Below are positions 17,255 through 22,684 of a stretch of 22,684 nucleotides of DNA, piece after piece. The translations under genes and the position numbers were made by a program. A model generated the notes under the pieces. That model made no database searches, had not been told where the DNA came from, and saw only the letters and a list, made by a program, of their open reading frames with translations. Origin of the DNA: an uncultured Roseburia sp. Lineage in GTDB: Bacteria > Bacillota > Clostridia > Lachnospirales > Lachnospiraceae. The stretch lies in NCBI GenBank assembly GCA_945928585.1, contig CAMENQ010000003.1:1-22684 (forward strand), written 5' to 3'. How positions within the stretch are numbered: position 1 is the first letter of the stretch; each line of letters begins with the position of its first letter.

Positions 17255-17968
17255 ATGGAAACCATTGAACTTTTAAAAAAAGCACACAATGGGGATAAGG
17301 AGGCCAGAGATTTACTGGTTTCAGACAACGTAGGATTAATTTGGAGCGTAGTCAAAAGATTTAGCGGCAGAGGTCATGATATGGAGGACTTGTTTCAGAT
17401 AGGCTGCATAGGTATGATGAAGGCTATCGACAAATTCGATTTTTCATATGATGTGAAATTCAGCACATATGCTGTTCCGATGATAAGCGGTGAGATAAAA
17501 AGATTTTTAAGAGATGACGGCATGATAAAGGTATCAAGAAGCATAAAAGAAAACGGCTGGAAAGTAATGAGGGCAGGAGAAGCCTTTGCGAATGAGATGG
17601 GCAGGGATGCCACTATAGAAGAGCTTGCCGCCGCTACGGAGCTGACAGTTGAAGAAGTTGTTATGGCACTTGATGCAGGAGCGGAGGTTGAGTCCATTTA
17701 CAAGTCCGTATACCAGAATGACGGCAATGAAATATATCTGGTGGACAGGCTTGTAAGGGAAAAAGATGAAAATGAGGAACTTTTAAACCATCTTATGTTA
17801 AATGAAATGCTTGATGGTTTAGGTGAAAAGGAAAGACAGCTTATATCTTTAAGGTATTTTCAGGACAAAACACAGATGGATGTGGCGAAGGTCATGGGAA
17901 TAAGTCAGGTACAGGTCAGCAGAATGGAAAAAAAGATACTTTTAAGGTTGCGGAATAATCTGGAGTGA
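17255..17968 (+). CDS. sigF: RNA polymerase sigma-F factor
   Basis: First forespore-specific sigma factor of sporulation. It has 237 residues. Region 2 is clear (NVGLIWSVVKRF, DLFQIGCIGMMKAIDKFD, VKFSTYAVPMISGEIKRFLRDDG, split for length as VKFSTYAVPMI and SGEIKRFLRDDG), region 3 follows (VSRSIKENG), and region 4 ends the protein with a helix-turn-helix (TQMDVAKVMGISQVQVSRME). AGGAGC lies 10 nt before ATG 17255. It is the last gene of the SpoIIA cluster. No terminator is seen downstream, so transcription may continue into the lipoprotein gene. Confidence 0.96.
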   Translation: METIELLKKAHNGDKEARDLLVSDNVGLIWSVVKRFSGRGHDMEDLFQIGCIGMMKAIDKFDFSYDVKFSTYAVPMISGEIKRFLRDDGMIKVSRSIKENGWKVMRAGEAFANEMGRDATIEELAAATELTVEEVVMALDAGAEVESIYKSVYQNDGNEIYLVDRLVREKDENEELLNHLMLNEMLDGLGEKERQLISLRYFQDKTQMDVAKVMGISQVQVSRMEKKILLRLRNNLE

Positions 17969-18054
17969 TATAATATAATAATTAAGAAAAAGGTTTTGGA
18001 GAATTACATTGCAGGCTGTTGAAGACGTAATCATAAAAGGAAAGAGGGTACTAT

Positions 18055-18717
18055 ATGAGAAAAATTATTTTTATGGGAATAAGCTTTTGTATGGCAATAA
18101 TAATGGGAGGCTGTAAAAGTGAAAATGAAGAAACAACAGACATAGCCCATAAGGAGCATTTAGATGGAAAAGTAATAGAAGTAAGGGATGACAATGAAAT
18201 ATTACTGGAAATAACCGAAGAACAGAGCGGTTATAAGAAAGGTGATACTGTATTGATTGGATATACAGAATATACATGGAGCAATCCAGAAGATACAGGG
18301 GGAAAAAAGTACAATGCAACACCAAAGATAAACGATTTAGTAGTGGTTGGCTATTGGAAATACGAAGTCGAAAAAAAGGAAGGCTATGATTATATACCAA
18401 ATCAAAATGTAGAGAAATTTCAGAGAAATCTTTTCGGAAAAGTATTAGAAGTAAGGGATGATAATGAAATAGTAATAGAGGTTACAAAAAAGCAGGAGGA
18501 ATACAGTATAGGTGATAAAATTCTTGTCAGCTATAAAGAATATTACTGGATAGATACGGACGATATTAATGTAACCAAAAGTGAAAAGGTTCCTGTATAT
18601 AACGATAGTGTAGAGTTTGGTTATTGGCAGGAAAATGTGTCGGAAAAGGATGGGTATGTTTATATGTCGGATATTTATGTTCGTGAAATATTTGGGAATA
18701 GTCCTTCATTGTCGTAG
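18055..18717 (+). CDS. Putative lipoprotein with two 90-residue repeats
   Basis: Unrecognised secreted lipoprotein of 220 residues. A short basic start (MRKII), a hydrophobic segment and the lipobox MGGC predict lipidation at C20 and anchoring on the outer face of the membrane. The mature part is two copies of one domain, about 36-122 and 126-212, with an exact 90-residue period: GKV(I/L)EVRDDNEI at 38-49 and 128-139, GYW at 99-101 and 189-191, DGY/EGY at 109-111 and 199-201. The domain is probably a small beta-rich fold, but no family is recognised. GGAAAGAGGG precedes the ATG. It lies 86 bp after sigF. TATAAT at 17969-17974 could be part of its own promoter, but no good -35 is seen. Confidence 0.82.
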   Translation: MRKIIFMGISFCMAIIMGGCKSENEETTDIAHKEHLDGKVIEVRDDNEILLEITEEQSGYKKGDTVLIGYTEYTWSNPEDTGGKKYNATPKINDLVVVGYWKYEVEKKEGYDYIPNQNVEKFQRNLFGKVLEVRDDNEIVIEVTKKQEEYSIGDKILVSYKEYYWIDTDDINVTKSEKVPVYNDSVEFGYWQENVSEKDGYVYMSDIYVREIFGNSPSLS

Positions 18718-18810
18718 TACCGAAGTGTTGAAACAGGTAAATTAAACATCTCTGAAATCTGACCAATTGTATACATAAAAACCTCTCTTAAAAAATTAAC
18801 AAAAAAATAC

Positions 18811-18841
18811 TTGACCTAAAGTTAGGTTTAGGTATTAACAT
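18811..18841 (+). promoter_or_regulatory. MerR-type operator and promoter of the alcohol dehydrogenase gene
   Basis: TTGACC (18811-18816) is followed after a 19-bp spacer by TAACAT (18836-18841). The spacer region holds the dyad ACCTAAA-gttagg-TTTAGGT (18814-18833). A long spacer carrying a dyad that starts at the -35 box and keeps an AAGTTA core is the hallmark of promoters controlled by MerR-family activators. A perfect TATAAT also lies at 18841-18846 but is 24 bp from the -35. No MerR gene is in the window. Confidence 0.6.
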
Positions 18842-18892
18842 ATAATCAGAATAACAAAAAAATGACTTTATGTTAAGAGAAAGGAGCAGATT

Positions 18893-20062
18893 ATGTTAGG
18901 AAATTTTACTTATTGTAATCCGACAAAGTTATATTTTGGAGAGGATTCTCTTTTGAATTTGAGTACTGAACTTAAAAAATATGGACAGAATGTAGTGCTT
19001 ATATACGGAGGCGGTTCTATCAGGAAAAATGGAATCTATGATGAAGTAATGGCTATTCTAAAAAAAGAGGGAAAGAATGTTGCAGAGATTGCAGGTGTAA
19101 TGCCAAATCCAACCCTTGAAAAACTGTATGAAGGTGTAGCGATAGCAAGAAACCATAAAGCTGACCTGCTGCTTGCGGTTGGTGGCGGTTCTGTATGTGA
19201 TTATGCCAAGGCAGTTTCCGTATCTGTTAATTGTGACGAAGACCCTTGGGAAAAGTATTTTGTAAAATTTGAGGAACCTGCCTGTGAGATAATTCCTGTA
19301 GGCTGTGTGCTGACAATGGTAGGCACCGGTTCTGAGATGAATGCAGGGGCAGTAATTACCAACCATGATGCAAAGCTGAAAATAGGTCATGTTTTTGCAG
19401 ATGAGAAGATTATGCCTAAATTCTCTATTTTAAATCCAAAATACACAATGACGATTCCTCATTATCAGATGGTTTCAGGAATTTATGATATTTTTAACCA
19501 TATATGTGAGCAGTACTTCTCCGGAGAAGATGATAATACAAGTGATTATATCAGTGAAGGACTGATGAAGTCACTAATACATTCAAGCCGTATTGCTAAT
19601 AAGAATCCACAGGATTATGAAGCAAGGAGCAATATTATGTGGTCTGCAACATGGGCGCTTAACACATTGGTTGCCAAAGCAAAGTCAACAGACTGGATGG
19701 TACATATGCTTGGTCAGGCCGTGGGAGCGTGTACAGATGCAACACATGGTATGACACTGGCTGCAGTTTCACTGCCATATTATAAGCATATTATGCCTTA
19801 CGGACTTGAGAAATTTGTCCGTTTTGCAAAAAATGTATGGGATGTTGATGTGACAGGAAAGACTGATGAACAGATTGCATCCGAAGGTCTTTCCGCAATG
19901 GAAAGCTGGATGAAGGAGCTTGGTCTTGTGATGAATATTACCGAACTTGGAGCAACAGAGGATATGGTTTCGGATCTTGTGAAGGCTACGATAGTTATGA
20001 CCGATGGTTATAAGGTTCTTGATGCAGATGAGATTGAACAGATTTTCAGGGAAAGTTTCTAA
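18893..20062 (+). CDS. Iron-containing alcohol dehydrogenase (YqhD/butanol dehydrogenase type)
   Basis: Group III, metal-dependent NAD(P)H alcohol dehydrogenase / aldehyde reductase, cytoplasmic. It has 389 residues. YGGGSIRKNG (38-47) and GGGSVCDYAKA (97-107) form the dinucleotide site, and the first of these resembles NADPH-using YqhD and clostridial butanol dehydrogenases. The metal ligands are D199, H203, H271 and H285. The conserved second His of the HxxxH motif is Q275 here (VHMLGQ). Other family signatures, such as TMVGTGSEMN, are present. AAGGAG (18881-18886) precedes ATG 18893. The MerR-type operator suggests induction by reactive aldehydes or similar stress. A remnant of a flavin reductase gene follows with its own ribosome site. 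Substrate is not determinable. Confidence 0.94.
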   Translation: MLGNFTYCNPTKLYFGEDSLLNLSTELKKYGQNVVLIYGGGSIRKNGIYDEVMAILKKEGKNVAEIAGVMPNPTLEKLYEGVAIARNHKADLLLAVGGGSVCDYAKAVSVSVNCDEDPWEKYFVKFEEPACEIIPVGCVLTMVGTGSEMNAGAVITNHDAKLKIGHVFADEKIMPKFSILNPKYTMTIPHYQMVSGIYDIFNHICEQYFSGEDDNTSDYISEGLMKSLIHSSRIANKNPQDYEARSNIMWSATWALNTLVAKAKSTDWMVHMLGQAVGACTDATHGMTLAAVSLPYYKHIMPYGLEKFVRFAKNVWDVDVTGKTDEQIASEGLSAMESWMKELGLVMNITELGATEDMVSDLVKATIVMTDGYKVLDADEIEQIFRESF

Positions 20063-20080
20063 AAAATTAAGGAGGTTGAT

Positions 20081-20164
20081 TTGGTGAACAGGAAGGTTGT
20101 AGTTATTTCAACAAGTATAAGAGCAAACAGCAATTCTTTCCAAGTTCTTTCATTTCCCAAATGA
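20081..20164 (+). pseudogene. 5' remnant of a flavodoxin-fold NAD(P)H-dependent reductase
   Basis: GGAGG (20071-20075) leads into TTG 20081 or GTG 20084, and the first residues MNRKVVVISTSIRANSNS match the N-terminal strand and phosphate-binding loop of NADPH-dependent FMN reductases. Homology ends after about 18 residues. The frame then runs through QVLSFPK into TGA (20162-20164), where the sequence already belongs to a macro-domain gene. The rest of the reductase (about 150-180 residues) is missing. The start signals are intact, so the original gene was probably the second gene of an operon with the alcohol dehydrogenase. The family name rests on a short stretch. Confidence 0.6.
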
Positions 20165-20297
20165 CAAGGCGGCAGAAATTGCATTTAAAACGGTAAAGGA
20201 TTTTTTGAAAAACAGTGATAATATGGAACATGTCATTTTTAATGTCTTTAAGGATAATGACAGAGAAATTTACGAAAGAATATTAGGACTGAATTAA
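20144..20297 (+). pseudogene. 3' remnant of a macro-domain (ADP-ribose hydrolase-like) gene
   Basis: In the frame ending at TAA 20295-20297 the sequence reads FPNDKAAEIAFKTVKDFL, then a variable stretch and REIYERILGLN. This is the C-terminal helix-strand-helix end of YmdB-type macro domains, which remove ADP-ribose adducts. The catalytic N-terminal two thirds are absent. The stretch VLSFP just before is in the reductase remnant's frame; removing one base from the TTTCCC run near 20153-20158 would join both pieces into a single open frame. No start codon or ribosome site serves the fragment alone, so it should be non-functional. Confidence 0.7.
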
Positions 20298-20316
20298 CTG
20301 ATTCAGCCCTAATATT
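20279..20316. terminator. Long hairpin over the end of the macro remnant
   Basis: AATATTAGG-a-CTGAAT (20279-20294) pairs with ATTCAG-c-CCTAATATT (20301-20316) around a 6-nt loop: 15 pairs and one mismatch. It lies between convergent remnants and overlaps the stop codon of one. Only short T-tracts follow, so termination is probable but not certain; it may work in both directions. Confidence 0.6.
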
Positions 20317-20343
20317 TGCATTTCTTTGTGCAGAGAAGAAATA

Positions 20344-20571
20344 TCATTTTTTTGTATATCGTAATCTAATCCATTCTGAAATGTCCGCATCCGCTTCTCT
20401 GGCAAGAGACTCCTGTTCAGGATTTATCACATCTGACATATCAACTGAATCTTCAGTTATCCCTTCGGGATTATTGGACTCAATAAAACTATGAACTGCA
20501 TTCTCATACTCTATCACTTCCAATTCTAATCCTGCAGATTCCATATCTTTCACAAAATTTTTTGATTTTTC
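20344..20571 (-). pseudogene. 3' remnant of an alpha/beta hydrolase (dienelactone hydrolase-like)
   Basis: On the minus strand an open frame of about 75 codons reads SKNFVKDMESAGLELEVIEYENAVHSF and onward (split: KDMESAGLELEVIEYE, then NAVHSF), ending ADADISEWIRLRYTKK. The VHSF segment carries the catalytic histidine typical of the dienelactone hydrolase family, and the acidic tail with INPEQESLAREAD is common in clostridial members. The nucleophile and acid residues, which lie upstream, are absent. The frame is closed by TAG at 20572-20574, directly against the end of the ABC transporter remnant. The GTG at 20551-20553 lacks a good ribosome site. Judged a tail fragment, not a gene. Confidence 0.72.
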
Positions 20572-20577
20572 CTATTG

Positions 20578-21658
20578 TTATGCAAATTGGCTGTTATACA
20601 GCATTGCATATTTTCCGTTCAGTTCCATGAGGCTGTCGTGATTTCCGACTTCCTTGATATCGCCATTTTCCATATAGAGAATCATGTCTGCATCCTTGAT
20701 TGTAGAAAGACGATGGGCGATGACAAAACTGGTTCTGCCCTTCATAAGCTGTGCCATTGCCTGCTGAATTTTCTGCTCAGTATGGGTATCCACATTACTT
20801 GTAGCTTCATCCAATATCATTATTTCGGGATTGGATGCCATTGCCCTTGCAATCGTCAATAGCTGGCGCTCGCCTTGTGAAATATTTTCTGCACCCTTGG
20901 AAAGTTCCATATCATATGCCCCTGGCATAGTACGGATAAATCCATCCGCACAGGCGGCTTTAGACGCAGCAACTATTTCGTTCTCTGTCAACCCATCACG
21001 GCTATACGCAAGATTTTCCATAATGCTGCCTTCAAACAGCCATGTGTCCTGCAATACCATTCCGAAATGATTTCTAAGTTCCTTCCTCGTCATTTCCTTC
21101 GTGTTCACACCATCCACCAGAATTTCACCGGAGTTTATCTCATAAAAGCGCATCAGCAGGTTGATGAGTGTTGTTTTACCTGCGCCTGTAGGACCGACAA
21201 TTGCAACCTTTTGTCCGGGCTCTACAGTAACATTGCCGACCGTCATTCTGCCGGATAAGACAAACAAACAGCCAATAACGGCACTGAAAGCATAACCCAC
21301 ATTATTAACAAGAGAAGTAATCGGACTAATTTTACCGGATGCGATTTCCGCACTTTGGGAACTGTTCTGTAATTTACGGTTCAATTCTTCAAATTCGCGT
21401 TTTGCCCGTTCCTGATAATTAAATGTCTGCACTACGGACTGACCATTATACATTTCCTCAATAAATCCGTTCATTTTTCCCAAAAGTTCCTGCTGATTTC
21501 CAAAATGCTTCGCGCTGGATTTCATAACACCGAGAGCTGCAATCGGTGATAGTGGAACCATAACAATGGTTAGCAATGTTAGCCATGGGTTAATCCGTAA
21601 CATCATTAGAAGGATTCCAACAGCCGTAATTACCTGCGTTACAATCTGTGTCAGAAGG
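20578..21658 (-). pseudogene. ABC exporter (permease-ATPase fusion), 5'-truncated with internal deletion
   Basis: Remnant of a half-size multidrug-type ABC exporter. Homology begins at LTQIVTQVITAVGILLMM, in the middle of the membrane domain; roughly the first three helices are missing, and the frame beyond 21658 is antisense of another fragment. The membrane part ends at GRMTVGNV and is joined in frame to TVEPGQKVAIVGPTGAGKTT, skipping the last membrane helix and the first strands of the ATPase (about 90 residues). The rest of the ATPase is intact: P-loop GPTGAGKTT, Q-loop MVLQD, signature ISQGERQ, Walker B IMILDEATSNVD, and HRLST. The stop (TAA, 20578-20580) abuts the hydrolase remnant. Transport is not expected. 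Confidence 0.85.
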
Positions 21659-21860
21659 TGAATACATCGTTTTTGAACACGGTCCGTTTGATTATGAAAC
21701 GGAGAATCGAAGTGTGGAAGCGAAAATTGAAGCTGCAATGAAAGAGTTTGATTATGATGCAAGCGGATACAAGCCGGATTTAACACCCGGGAGAGTTTTC
21801 TATTTCTATCATGACCCTAAGCGGTTTTTCAAATATGTCAGACCGGTAATCAGGAAATGA
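21648..21860 (+). pseudogene. 3' remnant of an effector-binding (GyrI/AraC-associated) regulator
   Basis: An open frame of 70 codons, SEGEYIVFEHGPFDYETEN continuing to TPGRVFYFYHDPKRFFKYVR, resembles the C-terminus of GyrI-like small-molecule-binding domains found at the end of AraC-family regulators in Clostridia. There is no ribosome site; the apparent GTG at 21648 lies in the junction with the ABC remnant, which is on the opposite strand and whose homology stops near 21655. The DNA-binding and upstream domains are missing. A strong terminator follows the stop by 6 bp, probably the original one of this gene. The family assignment is from memory of the motif pattern and is moderate. Confidence 0.55.
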
Positions 21861-21866
21861 AAAATT

Positions 21867-21906
21867 AGCGAGGCAGATGGGGTGTAAGTTATCTGCCTCG
21901 CTGTTT
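21867..21906. terminator. Strong intrinsic terminator
   Basis: AGCGAGGCAGAT (21867-21878) and ATCTGCCTCGCT (21891-21902) form a perfect 12-bp stem with a 12-nt loop, followed by GTTTT. On the minus strand AATTTTTC follows the stem, so it can stop transcription both from the regulator remnant and from the PIN toxin gene. Confidence 0.88.
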
Positions 21907-21950
21907 TGAGGATTATCTATTTTCTGACAACCCCATTTTACTACAGATAT

Positions 21951-22367
21951 TTACTCAGTTTCATTAAATATGATATCAAGCATTTTTCGCGGTGTTACAA
22001 TAAATGTTTCAACAGGGAAATGCTTAATATTTCCTGTGACCAAATATGCTTCTTCTGTTTTTCGCTCTTCAAGAACTACCTCGTAGAAAACTCTGTCTTT
22101 AGGATCAGGAAGTATGATATCAAGCATTTCAGCTTCAATACTAATTCCTCTGTCTCCCATACTTTCAATAACATCATTTACAATTTCTTTTGTTAAATGA
22201 AATTTCGGACGGGAGAGAACTTCTCGATATTCTTTCAGAATTTCCGAATTATATAATGGTACAATCAGACCATCAAAAACAAGTTCCATTATATTTCCGG
22301 GAACGGAATTCCATTTGAGCATTGCCGACACGAGTACATTTGTATCAATGACTGCATAATATTTCAA
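21951..22367 (-). CDS. PIN-domain toxin (VapC-like ribonuclease)
   Basis: Predicted toxin of a type II toxin-antitoxin pair: a PIN-fold Mg2+-dependent RNase. It has 138 residues from TTG 22367. Motifs are YYAVIDTNVLVSAML with the first catalytic Asp (D8), SEILKEYREVL with the conserved Glu, and LPDPKDRVFYEV with two further acidic residues. GNIKHFPVETFIVTPRKML is typical of the family end. The frame is open to GTG 22376, directly against the antitoxin stop, but TTG 22367 has AGGTGG at a 5-nt gap and gives the usual MKYYAVIDTNV start. The antitoxin stop overlaps that ribosome site, so translation is probably coupled. A strong terminator lies downstream. RNA target unknown. Confidence 0.88.
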   Translation of the reverse strand: MKYYAVIDTNVLVSAMLKWNSVPGNIMELVFDGLIVPLYNSEILKEYREVLSRPKFHLTKEIVNDVIESMGDRGISIEAEMLDIILPDPKDRVFYEVVLEERKTEEAYLVTGNIKHFPVETFIVTPRKMLDIIFNETE

Positions 22368-22376
22368 GCCGACCAC

Positions 22377-22658
22377 CTACTTTCTTGTTTCAGCAATCTC
22401 CGCATTGATTTCATCCAGTGTCATATCAGAAAGGCCGTTTTCTTCGGCAATTCGGCTGGCAGATTTCATTGCTCTGATTGCTTTGTTTTCAGATAAATCA
22501 TTCAGATTCATGCTAAATGGAATACCGTTTTCCTGAATCAACCTTGAAATACACATTCTCATATAAGTTTGCAAATCAATACCGAGTTTTTCGCAAATGC
22601 TGATTGCCTTTATTTTTGAGGTTTCTTCTGTACGGAATTGGACTAATGAATTTGCCAT
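22377..22658 (-). CDS. RelB/DinJ-type antitoxin
   Basis: Antitoxin of the pair with the PIN toxin. It has 93 residues. The N-terminal half (VQFRTEETSKIKAISICEKLGIDLQTYMRM) read as a ribbon-helix-helix DNA-binding domain: a strand (SLVQFR) and two helices (EETSKIKAISICEKL and DLQTYMRMCISRLIQ), followed by the NGIPFSMN segment typical of RelB/DinJ. The C-terminal part (IAEENGLSDMTLDEINAEI) is the usual toxin-wrapping tail. AAGGAG lies 8 nt before ATG 22658. It is first in the pair and, like its family, probably represses its own promoter, which must lie near or beyond the right edge of the window. Pairing with PIN rather than RelE is noted separately. Confidence 0.88.
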   Translation of the reverse strand: MANSLVQFRTEETSKIKAISICEKLGIDLQTYMRMCISRLIQENGIPFSMNLNDLSENKAIRAMKSASRIAEENGLSDMTLDEINAEIAETRK

Positions 22659-22684
22659 AATAACATCTCCTTTCTACTATCATT

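Noticed and set aside
20575..21258. Three plus-strand frames opposite the ABC exporter remnant
   Set aside because: They are antisense of recognisable ABC motifs and lack ribosome sites.
21659..21786. First 43 codons of the minus-strand frame in front of the ABC remnant
   Set aside because: The sequence is antisense of the regulator tail and shows no ABC transporter homology; it is only an open-frame extension.
20081..21950. Insertion sequence or phage attachment site as the cause of the patchwork
   Set aside because: No transposase or integrase fragment, and no matching terminal repeats or target duplications found by eye.

Overview
The window looks like chromosomal DNA from a low-GC, spore-forming Clostridia bacterium, most probably a Lachnospiraceae member. 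The evidence is the spoIIA locus (SpoIIAA, SpoIIAB, sigma-F), a valS gene under a T-box leader, strong AGGAGG-type ribosome sites, AGA/ATA-rich codon use, and the mix of FapA, zinc-ribbon/TPR and iron alcohol dehydrogenase genes. No rRNA, tRNA, CRISPR array or intact insertion sequence is visible.

Region by region (+ strand unless stated): 1-2126 is the 3' part of a membrane-bound GGDEF-EAL cyclic-di-GMP protein. 2123-8584 is a complete F1Fo ATP synthase operon, atpBEFHAGDC, apparently with its own sigma-A promoter over the end of the GGDEF-EAL gene. The c subunit lacks the usual Na+ ligands, so the enzyme is predicted to be H+-coupled. 8585-9100 is a T-box leader with a GUA (valine) specifier, a terminator and a 14-bp tandem repeat, followed by valS to 11746. 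11747-16234 holds fapA, folC, a 47-codon small gene and a zinc-ribbon/TPR membrane protein, closed by a terminator. 16298-17968 is the spoIIA operon behind a duplicated 26-bp upstream element. 18055-18717 is a lipoprotein made of two 90-residue repeats. 18811-20062 is an iron alcohol dehydrogenase behind a MerR-type operator.

From about 20080 to 21860 the character changes. The stretch is a patchwork of broken genes: the first codons of a flavin reductase-like gene, the tail of a macro-domain gene, the tail of an alpha/beta hydrolase, an ABC exporter missing its front and an internal segment, and the tail of an effector-binding regulator. A hairpin follows the macro-domain tail and another follows the regulator tail. 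Beyond it, on the minus strand, is an intact RelB-type antitoxin/PIN-domain toxin pair.

The left 18 kb is housekeeping (energy, translation, folate) plus early forespore control; the right 2.6 kb is accessory and decaying. I see no convincing wholly new system. The best candidates for new biology are the duplicated spoIIA upstream element, the repeat lipoprotein after sigF, the folC-small ORF-zinc ribbon/TPR trio, and the T-box whose antiterminator and terminator do not overlap.
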